Assembly (NCBI GenBank): GCA_030068145.1
Contig: JAPJBO010000029.1
Span: 496,001-560,000, forward strand
Direction: 5' to 3'
From: Diplonema papillatum
Taxonomy: Eukaryota > Euglenozoa > Diplonemea > Diplonemida > Diplonemidae
Length of the DNA stretch: 64,000 bases
This document shows positions 31,701-41,225 of the stretch, piece by piece (the first letter of the stretch is position 1; every line of letters starts with the position of its first letter). The translations under genes were made by a program, and so were the position numbers. The notes beneath the pieces are model-generated. The model was not told the DNA's origin. It did no database searches and was given only the letters and a program-made list of their open reading frames with translations.

Positions 31701-33316
31701 TGGAAACACCTTACCCTTGATGGGGACACCTCAAAATGCGGTGGAAACACCTTACCCTTGATGGGGACACCTCAAAATGCGGTGGAAACACCTTACCCTT
31801 GATGGGGACACCTCAAAACGCGGTGGAAACACCTTACCCTTGATGGGGACACCTCAAAATGCGGTGGAAACACCTTACCCTTGATGGGGACACCTCAAAA
31901 TGCGGTGGAAACACCTTACCATTGATGGGGACACGGGTGGAAACACCTTACCCTTGATGGGGACACCTCAAAATGCGGTGGAAACACTTTACCCTTGATG
32001 GGGACACCTCAAAACGTGGTGGAAACACCTTACCATTGATGGGGACACCTCAAAATGCGGTGGAAACACCTTACCCTTGATGGGGACACCTCAAAATGCG
32101 GTGGAAACACCTTACCCTTGATGGGGACACCTCAAAATGCGGTGGAAACACTTTACCCTTGATGGGGACACCTCAAAACGTGGTGGAAACACTTTACCCT
32201 TGATGGGGACACCTCAAAATGCGGTGGAAACACTTTACCCTTGATGGGGACACCTCAAAACGTGGTGGAAACACTTTACCCTTGATGGGGACACCTCAAA
32301 ATGCGGTGGAAACACCTTACCCTTGATGGGGACACCTCAAAATGCGGTGGAAACACCTTACCCTTGATGGGGACACCTCAAAATGCGGTGGAAACACTTT
32401 ACCCTTGATGGGGACACCTCAAAATGTGGTGGAAACACCTTACCATTGATGGGGACACCTCAAAATGCGGTGGAAACACCTTACCCTTGATGGGGACACC
32501 TCAAAATGCGGTGGAAACACTTTACCCTTGATGGGGACACCTCAAAACGCGGTGGAAACACTTTACCCTTGATGGGGACACCTCAAAACGTGGTGGAAAC
32601 ACTTTACCCTTGATGGGGACACCTCAAAATGCGGTGGAAACACCTTACCATTGATGGGGACACCTCAAAATGCGGTGGAAACACCTTACCCTTGATGGGG
32701 ACACCTCAAAATGCGGTGGAAACACTTTACCCTTGATGGGGACACCTCAAAACGTGGTGGAAACACCTTACCATTGATGGGGACACCTCAAAATGCGGTG
32801 GAAACACTTTACCCTTGATGGGGACACCTCAAAATGCGGTGGAAACACCTTACCATTGATGGGGACACCTCAAAATGCGGTGGAAACACCTTACCCTTGA
32901 TGGGGACACCTCAAAACGTGGTGGAAACACCTTACCCTTGATGGGGACACCTCAAAATGCGGTGGAAACACCTTACCATTGATGGGGACACCTCAAAATG
33001 CGGTGGAAACACTTTACCCTTGATGGGGACACCTCAAAATGCGGTGGAAACACCTTACCATTGATGGGGACACCTCAAAATGCGGTGGAAACACCTTACC
33101 CTTGATGGGGACACCTCAAAATGCGGTGGAAACACCTTACCATTGATGGGGACACCTCAAAATGCGGTGGAAACACTTTACCCTTGATGGGGACACCTCA
33201 AAATGCGGTGGAAACACTTTTCCCTTGATGGGGTCACCTCAAAATGCGGTGGAAACACTTTACCATTGATGGGGACACCTCAAAATGCGGTGGAAACACC
33301 TTCTCATTGATGGGGG
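25740..33316 (+). repeat. 41-bp satellite array, about 183 units
   Basis: The unit TTGATGGGGACACCTCAAAA plus TGCGGTGGAAACACCTTACCC is repeated with few differences over 7.5 kb. Variable positions are ATGCGG/ACGTGG/ATGTGG/ACGCGG, CACCTTA/CACTTTA and TTACCC/TTACCA. ACGTGG units are often followed by a TTACCA variant, which hints at higher-order units. The first units (25740-25815) are degenerate. One unit is shortened near 31935. The period is not divisible by three, so no long ORF arises. The same satellite is inverted at 61828-62921 inside X2. Confidence 0.95.
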
Positions 33317-33431
33317 TTTCTCCGCCGGGTACTCTACAAGACGTATAAGCCCAGACAAGCCCTGTTAGGTTGTTAGTACCGTACCGTTTGGGCGGGGGGC
33401 TGCGCCCCCCGAACCCCCCCATCTTTTAAAG

Positions 33432-33645
33432 AAGATTTTTGAGGATTTTTGATCAAACTTTCGGAGAACGATGCTGTAGTTTTGCCTGCGGAAAAGAGCT
33501 TGGAAGGGAATCGAACCTGGGTGTACGTACAGGCTGGGGGGAAATAATTGCCCGCGCCTTCAAAATTATAAAAGGTGGTAGCGGTACCCCCCCCCCCCTG
33601 GTTCCAGTGGGAAATTTTCCCGGTAAGGTAAAAATGTGACCTCCC
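33432..33645 (+). repeat. Right-end block of X, copy in X1
   Basis: About 214 bp ending in the TIR recur at 63330-63539 in the same orientation, nearly unchanged. The minus strand carries a B-box-like AGGTTCGATTCCC near 33510. A C-run precedes the subterminal hairpin. Confidence 0.9.
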
Positions 33646-33651
33646 TAAGTG

Positions 33652-33707
33652 CCAATGAAAATGTGCCCTTAGGGGACTAGTCCCCTAAGGGCACACAATT
33701 TCATTGG
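33652..33707. repeat. Foldback palindrome beside the right end of X1
   Basis: A perfect 32-bp palindrome (33663-33694, centre ACTAGT, arms GTGCCCTTAGGGG) is extended by CCAATGAAA on the left and TTTCATTGG on the right. It starts only four bases beyond the TAA at the X1 right edge. It would extrude as a cruciform or fold into a 56-nt hairpin. It may be a tiny foldback element. Confidence 0.8.
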
Positions 33708-33884
33708 ACTTTTTGCCAGGGAAAGGTATTTTAATGGAGGTTTAATGTCAGCCAATTTCGTGCAAGCGTCGGCAGAAGCGAAACCTACCTAACATTATCC
33801 TTCGATTTTCACCTCAAAAAGGACCACACACCCCCACTCACAAGGACAACGCACAGTCACAATTCTTTACAAAGTTTCGTCTTC

Positions 33885-34072
33885 TTGTTGCGTTAGTGGC
33901 ATGGTCCTTTGACAGAGTGAGCCGATGCCTCTCATCTCACCTTTAAAACACGGCTGAGTCACGCATGCTCTTGACAGACGCTAGCGTCCGACATTTCGCA
34001 CGCGCGTCGCAGTCGTTGGGTGGTATTGACAAGGGGTTTCATCGGACACTCGGATGAGCTTCGTTACTTCAC
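33885..34072 (-). repeat. Dispersed repeat family H, copy 2
   Basis: Inverted relative to 9960-10158. It contains the start of the same ORF (MLLTDASVRHF on the complementary reading of the pair) before diverging near 34060. Confidence 0.75.
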
Positions 34073-34220
34073 CGCCGCAGGTTCCCCCCTGCCCTGGGAG
34101 GTCTGCTTGGCTGCCTTCGGTTTGCGTCTCCGTGTTGGTGTTGTTGCTTCGCTTTTGGACTCCTTCTTCGGCTTGGGACGGTCCCAACGTCCTGATCTGC
34201 TCTTGGCGCCCGTCTTGCGC

Positions 34221-34990
34221 TCATTCTGCGCTGCTCGTCTCTCCTGCTTGACTTCGTGTTTCCATTGGGACTGCTTGCGTTCCCATCCCGACGGGTAATG
34301 CCTCTGGGGACGAAAGCTGTCGTTCAGCGTCGCAGCCTTGCGCTCGCACCTTGTCGCCGGCCTTCTTCGCCGTCTGCTCTCGTGCGGCTGCCTCATACGC
34401 GCGCATCACGTCTTCAAAGGCCTGCTTGTTCGACATCTGCGGCCTCTTATTGAGGCCGGCCGTGGTTCCGCCTCCAAGAGATGTCAGGACGTTGACGTGC
34501 ATCTCGAGTGCCGGATGCACTGGCTTCTGTACAATCTTTGCCAGGCGTCGCATCGCGCTCTTCATCGCGTATGACTTCGCGGTCACCGAGTCGCGATATT
34601 CCGCCGTCGCTCGTCTTTGAACCTCGTCCATCGCGCGGTTCGACAGAGCGTCGGCGTCTACGTTCTGCTCGCGTGGCACGTGCTCTAACTTCACGAAGAC
34701 GCCCTTCTGCCGCAGCTCCGCTTCCTCCGCCTGCGCTCTCGCCTTGTGTGGGCGTAACGCTTCGGAGCAGCGCGCGTTCCCTGTCATTTGGGAAACGACA
34801 AGTTCGCTGTCCCCCCGTACTACCAGCTCTCCGCTCAGCCCCGGTTGGTCCTGCAGTCGGTGTAGTGCCTTGACTAGAGCCGTGTACTCTGTCGTCGCTC
34901 GCTCCTCGATCGGGGCGCAGATTTCCCACTGCTTCTTCCCCTCGAGGTAGTTAACAGCACTGCGGGCTGTCTTCTCAGCTCAGCGGGCCG
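34221..34990 (-). pseudogene. Retroelement-type RNase H fragment
   Basis: The minus strand encodes a segment typical of the second half of an RNase H fold: RATTEYTALVKAL, then GDSELVVSQMTG, then HVPREQNVDADALSNRAMDE. The reading continues into an Ala/Arg-rich tail. No reverse transcriptase, integrase or terminal repeat is recognised around it. It is treated as a broken fossil of an uncertain retroelement family, unrelated in detail to the fragment at 3763-3955. Confidence 0.55.
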
Positions 34991-35840
34991 AGGTTCGAGG
35001 AATGGGTCCCCCTATACAATTCATGCCGGTTGCCAGAAGCGACAAAGTGGATTATCAAAAGCGACAAAAAAAAAGTGGATTATACTGGATTATAATCCAC
35101 TAACACTTTATCGTAGTCCAGTTATATGTGCGAGTCTTTTTCTTACCTGAAAATTTCGGCTTTTTTTGAAAATATCACCAACCAGTCCCCGCCCACTGGA
35201 TCAACTAGCCAGAACCCCCCCACAACCATTTTCTAGAGGTAGTTGCTTGCCCCAGACACCTGTGAGTGCAGCTAGAATGATGTGGTAGCAAATAAAACCC
35301 GGTTTCCCGAGTCAACCTGGCCCGGTTTGCATGTGTCAAGGTCCTGCAGACGTGTGCTTCCTCTGCTGGAGATGTGCAGAAACTGCCAGAGGCAGCCAGA
35401 ATGAGGCTGAAAATGGACCCCCCTACAGCATGAGGGGCAAGCGGGCCCTAGAACGGGCCAATATGCACGGAATGGATGCTACAACGCAAACGGCAAGTTT
35501 CTGAAAGACCCGCAACACTGCCGAGGAGGCCCCAAGCCCCCACAACTGCAGTTTAGAGAACCAAACAGCTGGGAGTAAGACGAACAAGCGACAAGAGGCA
35601 AGAAAACCTCACGCAGTCACGCAATAGCCATCCAGGCCCCTCCCCGACCACTCCCCACCCTCACACCATCCAGAAATGAGAGTGCTGGCCACCTTGTGGG
35701 ACGAGCTCCGGGAGCAAAAGCCGTTTGGCTCGCGCTATTATAGAATCCGTTTTGTCGTTGACCCTAATATCACAGGTGTTATTATTCGACCCCCCCCTTT
35801 ACCACTGTGCCTCTCACCAGGCCCGGGTCCTGATCTCTGA
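34991..35840. other. Stretch without a gene; short GACAAAGTGGATTA motifs
   Basis: No ORF of note. GCGACAAAGTGGATTA and GTGGATTATACTGGATTA with the inverted TAATCCACT lie at 35038-35105. The same strings cluster again at 38580-38680. The rest is unremarkable. Confidence 0.5.
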
Positions 35841-35901
35841 CACATGACTAAGAGCGACCCACACGCGATACCTGCCTGGCAAGACTGTCTGTTCTGCTTT
35901 G

Positions 35902-36213
35902 ATGTTAAACGGCATAGAAGCAGTTTGCTCCAAAAACCGCTGGAACGACGCCAAACCCGTCTACCCTCTGGACGTAGCCTTCGCTCAATGCAAGCTGAAG
36001 CTTCCCATCAAGGTGTTAGCCGCCGCCGTACGCCGCGCAGTCGCGAGAAAGGAGAGGGCCCGCAGCAAGGCGGCGATCCCCCGCGAGACGAGCTCACCCG
36101 CCGGCCAGAGCGCCCGCTGCAGCACCGACTCCGGTGCCGCCACTCACTGTAGCAGAGCCGCAACCCGCAGCGCGCCTCCGGAGCGACTTACGCCCGCCGT
36201 AGCAGCACGATGA
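35902..36213 (+). CDS. Hypothetical basic protein
   Basis: A 103-codon ORF (start ATG at 35902) with a moderately hydrophobic first half (KLPIKVLAAAVRRAVAR) and an Ala/Arg/Ser-rich tail. Third-codon-position GC is high as in the neighbouring membrane-protein gene, the main reason to list it. It ends at the base before the SINE copy at 36216, so its original end may have been replaced. No family recognised. Confidence 0.25.
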   Translation: MLNGIEAVCSKNRWNDAKPVYPLDVAFAQCKLKLPIKVLAAAVRRAVARKERARSKAAIPRETSSPAGQSARCSTDSGAATHCSRAATRSAPPERLTPAVAAR

Positions 36214-36215
36214 GA

Positions 36216-36274
36216 AGTGAGGAGACCGGAAGCTCCCCGGAGAGATGGTCCCTGCACTCTCTTTCTCTCTCTCT
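36216..36274 (+). mobile_element. SINE copy (body and CT tail), 5'-truncated
   Basis: Matches the body of the tRNA-Arg SINE at 10161-10310: AGTGAGGAGACCGGAAGC, then GAGAGATGGTCCCTGCACTC, then a CT tail. The tRNA head is missing. Confidence 0.8.
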
Positions 36275-36492
36275 GCTTTGAATGTACCCCCAAAACCGCC
36301 CCTATATCTATGTCAAAATCTGCTAACCCCAGGAATCTCAAAACTAATACCCTGTGTCGGTTGCTAAAAAAAAGAACGTCGTCGCGAGCAACAACAACAC
36401 ACACACATACACAAAAAAACGCACACGTTGGGTCCCAAACGCGGTCAACCGAACACTCTAGTTTTCCTTTATACTACGCTCCGGTCTGAGCT

Positions 36493-37970
36493 ATGCAGGG
36501 CCGCGTTCTCGTTCTGCTTTTGGGCGTCGTTTCCGTGGCGGAGGCTCAGATTGTCCGGAAGTTTGAAAACGTGTCGGCGGAGTTTGAGTCAGGTGCTCGC
36601 TTCGTGGATTTCAGGTTCTCGACCGTGGACTCGGGGCGTGCCAAGATCAGCCGCGCGAGCCGAGTGTCGATCCAGCTCGTCCGGTTGTGGTCATCCCCCT
36701 TCTTGCTGCCGCCTGTCACTGTGTGGGTCGTTCGCCGCCGCCCCGTGGACGAGGCAGCGTGCCGGAATCGCACCAGCTGCGTCTACACGGAGGATACTGT
36801 CGAGTACCTGACTGCCACCCGCGACGGGTCGACCGACCTGCCCGTGCTCACCGTGTCGGATCCCGCGGCCGGCGCTCTCGTCGACTGGTATTTGGTCGTC
36901 CGCTTGCCTTCGGGTGAACGTGGTTACTGGATATCATGCAAGTTCCTTGTTTCCAGCACGGAACCCGACCCCGTCGCCCTGCTCGCAACGCCCCTCCCCG
37001 ATCGGGCTGCCGGTCGGTGGGCAGTCGTCCCCGTCGACCCCGCGTCGCCGTGGCTCGCGCCTCCGGCGGCCCGCAAGTTGTTTACGTTTACGCCCGGGCT
37101 CTACCCCGAGTCGGGCTTCGCCTTCGGCCGCGCGTCGTCCGCCGTGGTGCCGGCCCTCATCGCGAGCGCGGATTCCGGCTTCGACGTCACCGTCGCCCTG
37201 GAAGTCCAGCGGCTCGACCGAGGCGACAGCCTCGGAACCGTCTCTGTCGCCCTGGGGAAACGGTGCCGGTTTGCGTCGTCGGGCTGCTATGACGAAGCCA
37301 TCCCGTTGGTCACGTACCAGTATTTCGCGGACGGCACGTACATCGTGATACGGGGGTCTGAAACATGCACGGTGAAGATGGAACACCGCGCGTGGTATTC
37401 GTGGTGGCTGATTATAGAGACCGAGGCTCTGTTCACCCCGTCCTTGATCTCTGGCTCTGTGAGTTTGTCCGAGACGCTGGTGGGGCCTTCGTTCACGCCG
37501 CTCCCGTCGCTGCCCACCAGCAGTCCCCGGGGGGGGGGGGACTCGGACGCGCAGCCCGATGTGTCGATGACGATCCGGATGTTCGCCGCTTTCCTGTGTG
37601 TGGCTCTGCTCTGCTGCGTCGGCGGCATGTCGTACATCTTCCTGCGCAAGCTGCGTGCCCCCGCCGACGGCGGGCTCGCCACGCCGCCCGGCGAGTCGCT
37701 CGCCGGCGGACACAGCAGGGCTGAAGCCCGCGACGCGGTGGCAGTCGCCGTCGTCGACAGCCTCCTGGCCCACGTGTCCAAGGCCCCGCCCTCCTCCCTC
37801 TCCCCCGGCACCGTCTGCTGCGTGTGCCTCGACGGGCCGGAGCCGGCGAAACCCGCCACCGCGCCGCCCTACGGCACATCCCCGGACGACCAGTCGACCG
37901 ACGTGGTATGCTCCCGCATCAAAGTGAGGAGACCGGAAACTCCGGAGAGATGGTCCCTGCACTCTAACTC

Positions 37971-38010
<40 letters not shown>

Positions 38011-38085
38011 CTTTCGCAAGCCCATCCACATATCTCCTGGATGACCCTCATAAGACCCCTCCTATCCCATCCTGACCCAAAATGA
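36493..38085 (+). CDS. Single-pass membrane protein, C-terminus replaced by SINE
   Basis: A 530-codon ORF. Residues 1-19 (MQGRVLVLLLGVVSVAEAQ) are a clear signal peptide. Residues about 20-358 form a Cys-containing ectodomain without a family I recognise. Residues about 362-386 (AAFLCVALLCCVGGMSYIFL) are a transmembrane helix. The cytoplasmic part has C-C-V-C-L-D-G at 442-448, the beginning of a RING-like C-x2-C motif, as in membrane-anchored E3 ubiquitin ligases. The next Cys (VVC, residue about 474) lies just before residue 477-478, where the SINE copy at 37923 begins. From there the protein is SINE-encoded (SLSLSLSL from the CT tail). The RING, if it was one, is therefore incomplete. Alternatively AAAGTGAGG at the junction acts as a 5' splice site and the true 3' exon is elsewhere. 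Confidence 0.7.
37923..38007 (+). mobile_element. SINE copy (body and CT tail) inside the membrane-protein ORF
   Basis: AGTGAGGAGACCGGAAAC, GAGAGATGGTCCCTGCACTC, TAACTCG and a (CT)n run of about 30 bases match the SINE at 10161-10310. Same orientation as the host ORF and as the copy at 36216. Confidence 0.85.
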
Positions 38086-39721
38086 CTCCTATGACTCGCT
38101 TGAGCACCTTTGGCCTTTTTGGGTTAACAACGCATTGTCGGTACTAAAAATTAGTAGTTGGCAGCGTACTACATGAAACTTACCAAAGCAGGTGAGTTCC
38201 GCTAGTGCGCAGAAACAAAAACTTGCAGTGATTGCTTCCGCTGAACCAAGAAGAAGGGAGCTATTCAAACCAACGCTTTCTCTTGTCGTGTTCTCTAAGT
38301 TGCAAAGTAGAGTAGACTTCACCCACCCGGACCACCCGGGGTCGTGTGTGCATATTTTGCTTCATCGCCGGCGAGCATTCCCATCGTAAATTGCAATATT
38401 TACACAGGTCTTTTTCCGAGACTAGAGGTATGATAATAGCTCCGAGCCAACCCCGCTTTTACGAGGTCCGGGGGCGGAGCCGCAGCACTTGTTAGCTGTA
38501 GTAGTCAATTCCCCTGGGGCTGGGAGTTTTGGAGGGTACCGTCATCTAGCAGCGTAAAGGTGCAATAGTTTTTGAAGGGAAACGACAAAGTGGATTCTAT
38601 ATTACTGGATTACGACAAAGTGGATTATTTTCCACTTTGTCGCCAATCCACTTTGTCGCCAATCCACTTTGCACTTTGTCGCCCCGTATGGGGCATTTGT
38701 GGGGGGTCAAAAGGGGGTCCTTTGGGGGTGATCCCCCATTATGCTATTAAAGTGGTGCTAATTTCCCCATTATGCCATTAAAGTTTGCTAATTTCCCGTC
38801 CTTTGGGTACCTCAGGGGCCTTCCGAGGGGGTCATTGGGGGTCAGGGAGACCATGGGGGGGCTATATATGCGAGTAACGAATCCTTGTTGTCGTCAACAC
38901 GGTAACCAACACTGCCATCTCATTCACTTTGCAAGTTTCTTCCGCATCTGAACATTAACTTGGCATCACTCTCTAATCAGCGGAATTGGAATGTGGAATG
39001 GAAGTGCGGACAAGAGCTGGTAGCAAAGGATGGCAAACCCGCAAATGACTCCGGTCAGTGTATTTTGAATGATGAAAGGAAAGTGCGAACGAATGCCAGT
39101 ACCCACTCCCCAGGCTCACGCGGTACAACTGTCAGAATCTCCCCGACGGCAAACGCGAGTCTCTCCAGTTCGGTGCCAGTGAAGCCAACACGAGCGACCA
39201 ACTGCTCTGTCTCCTGCATCTTTGTTCCTCGTTTGATTTAGCTGGTGGTACTTCTTGTATGTACCCCTTTGTCCCCTTGTAGGTCCCCAAGTACCCGTGA
39301 CCCGTGCGCGACAGTGTGAATTGTGAAGACGAAAGGCCCCATTTTTCACGTTTGAGAGTCTCAAAGAAATGGGGAAATCTTTTGAAAGGGTCCCCCCAAC
39401 ACAATTTGTGTTGAGCCGCGACGAAATTGGACGAGAGGCGCAAAAAATTGTGTTGTCGTTCCGCGGATGAAAGACGGACCTAAACTCACCTTTGACGGTT
39501 TTGGAAGAGGGACTGTGCTCAGCTGCGTGCTAACTGCCCTGTTAGAGACGTGCTTAGCACTCTCTGAATATATACCCACTGACTGTGAACCGCTTCGGCG
39601 CTGACTGCTCTTGAAGAGGGACTGTGCTCAGCTTCGTGCTAACTGCCCTGCTAGAGACGTGCTTGGCACTCTCTGGCGAACCGCCGACAGAGGTCCGCCG
39701 CAGTACTATTTGCTTTTTTTT
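38086..39721. other. Stretch of repeats without a recognised gene
   Basis: 38140-38185 resembles 48755-48825 (TTAGTAGTTGGCA, TACTAC, CTTACC). 38417-38475 begins CGAGACTAGAGGTATGA and looks like a diverged left end of element Y. 38580-38690 holds several CAAAGTGGATT/AATCCACTTTG motifs in both orientations. 39490-39560 and 39610-39680 are direct copies sharing GAGGGACTGTGCTCAGC and TGCTAACTGCCCTG. The ORF at 38960-39241 has no domain. Confidence 0.55.
38577..38692. repeat. Cluster of CGACAAAGTGGATTA motifs in both orientations
   Basis: Two direct (ACGACAAAGTGGATT) and three inverted (AATCCACTTTGTCGCC-type) copies occur within 115 bp. A second cluster lies at 35038-35105. The inverted halves can pair into a hairpin. 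Family unknown. Confidence 0.75.
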
Positions 39722-40635
39722 CGAGACTGGAGGTCCTATGAACATGCAATGTGAATAGCCTCTATTCGAGCCAACCCCACTTTTCTCTACACTAAAAAAG
39801 TGTATTGTTTTGAACTGGATAATAGCGCGGAGCTGGCTTTTTCTCCCCCTGGGAAAATGTATATGGGTGGCAGAGTGAGCGGGTGTCGGCCTTCAGGCCG
39901 GTGTGTCCGGGTTCAAACCCCGCCCATGACACTTTTCCGGTCGAAGATTATTTCGAGGTTTGCTGTCGTTTCGGGGCCTGATGTGCCCGAAATTTGCGTT
40001 TTTTGCGGAGTTTCTCAGCCCCCCGGAGAAATACCGGAGGGGGGGGCGGCGGGAAAAGGCTGCCCCAGGGCGGCCCCCCCCCGTGCTGGGCCCCGGGTAC
40101 GAGGCCAAACTTTACACCCGAACTTAGCTTCGCCCGGACTTTGTTTCGCCCGAACTTAGCTTCACCCGAACTTAGCTTCGCCCGAACTTTGTTTCGCCCG
40201 AACTTAGCTTCACCAGAACTTTGCTTCACCCGAACTCAGCTTCGCCCGAACTTTGCTTCACCAGAACTTAGCTTCGCCCGAACTTTGCTTCACCCGAACT
40301 TAGCTTCGCCGAACTTTGTTTCGCCCGATCTTAGCTTCACCAGAACGTCCGAACTTTGCTTCACCCAGAACTTAGCTTCGCCCGGACTTTGTTTCGCCCG
40401 AACTTAGCTTCACCTTCGCCCGAACTTTGCTTCACCAGAACTTTGCTCACCCGAACTTAGCTTCGCCCGAACTTTGCTTCGCCCGAACTTTGTTTCGCCC
40501 GAACTTAGCTTCACCCGAACTTTGCTTCACCAGAACTTAGCATTGCCCGAACTTAGCTTCGCCCGAACTTTGCTGTTCCCCGAACTTTAACTGCTGCCTC
40601 CAGTCTCGCCACGCGCCGGCCTTAGCCGAGCGCAC
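39722..40635 (+). mobile_element. Element Y, copy Y2
   Basis: Same order of parts as Y1: CGAGACTGGAGGTCCTATG at the left edge, tRNA-like segment, conserved body (TTTCCGGTCGAAGATTATTTCGAGG), a long tract of GAACTTNGCTTCNCC units (about 40110-40580), CCTCCAGTCTCG at 40597-40608 and the right edge CCACGCGCCGGCCTTAGCC. The internal tract is longer than in Y1, while a C/G-rich insert present in Y1 (around 14890-15000) differs. No ORF of its own. Confidence 0.75.
39863..39927 (+). ncRNA. tRNA-like sequence within Y2
   Basis: The 5' ATGGGTG pairs with the 3' CGCCCAT as a seven-base acceptor stem. A-box-like TGGCAGAGTGAGCGG and B box GGTTCAAACCC are both present, and the central CGGCCTTCAGGCCG forms a stem. 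At 65 nt it is short for a tRNA. The better pairing than in Y1 suggests Y2 is closer to the ancestral form. Confidence 0.55.
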
Positions 40636-41145
40636 TTAATTTCTTTTGCGTCCGCGGATGAGCCACGAGCTCCACTGGCTGTGAAGGGAAGAGACCGAGA
40701 TGCGACGATTGCCAGCCCGGTAGTACTGCTCCCCTCTGCTGGCAAAGGACCATTGGGATAGGAGCCATTGGGACAATCCCATGGTACCGCGTGAATGGCG
40801 CGATCGGGCCCACGGCAGCGCAAGCCAGCTAACGGTGGTCGCGCACGCAGCCTGTCTGCTCGTGGTCGCGCCGACCTGGCCCGCAACCGCAGCCGCCATA
40901 TGGCGGCCACATTCGCCCGTGCCCACACGCCGGCCAGCTCATCCCATCGAGCTAACAATCCAGCTAAGGAGCACAACCGAGGATCCCGTAGCGTCAGCGG
41001 TCCGGCCAAGGAACGTAGCCGAGGTCCGTTTGGGCATCAATCTTTTGCAATCTTCCCGGAAACATTGCTGACCATGCGAAAACATTCGTACTTGATATCT
41101 CACCTCGTAGCAGGGTCTGACGATCGACAGCATTTCGATTCGGCT
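40636..41145. other. No recognised gene
   Basis: Overlapping short ORFs on both strands, none with a domain. Sequence is not obviously repetitive within the window. Confidence 0.4.
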
Positions 41146-41225
41146 GGATCGAGCATCACCAGAACTTTGCTTCACCAGAACTCAGTAGCGCCCGAACTTT
41201 GCTGTTACCCGATCTTTAACTGCCA
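41145..41225 (+). mobile_element. Element Y fragment
   Basis: CACCAGAACTTTGCTTCACC, CCCGAACTTTGCTGTT and CTTTAACTGC match the right-hand repeat tract of Y1 and Y2. The left part and the right edge are missing. Confidence 0.6.

Larger units (their letters stand above)
18405..33645 (-). mobile_element. Candidate autonomous DNA transposon X1 (15.2 kb)
   Basis: Left end GGGAGGTCACATTTTTACC plus TTACCGGG is matched in inverted orientation at the right end (33619-33645), a perfect 27-bp TIR. TAA lies directly outside both ends (18402-18404, 33646-33648), as expected for a 3-bp target duplication. Subterminal hairpins follow both TIRs (CCGGGGAAAATCCCCGG on the left). Inside are a tRNA-like segment, an intact 1809-codon DDE transposase on the minus strand, the 41-bp satellite array, and a right-end block of 214 bp shared with X2. 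Caveat: the sequence right of 33648 is not the continuation of the 182-bp unit cut at 18402, so later rearrangement, or ends from two insertions, cannot be ruled out. A 3-bp TAA duplication recalls PIF/Harbinger, but the transposase motifs do not fit that family. Confidence 0.65.

Noticed and set aside
25740-33316. CRISPR-like array
   Set aside because: The 41-bp units are contiguous with no unique spacers, there are no cas genes, and the context is eukaryotic.
18405-33645. X1 as PIF/Harbinger because of the TAA duplication
   Set aside because: The transposase core (SVDAK, SDN, NPVER) differs from Harbinger motifs and there is no accompanying Myb-like ORF.
36493-38085. Complete RING E3 ligase
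   Set aside because: Only the first ligands are present before the SINE; the other zinc ligands are absent from the reading frame.
39863-39927. tRNA-Sec because of a TCA string in the central loop
   Set aside because: Far too short, no long variable arm, and the stem around the loop does not place TCA as an anticodon.
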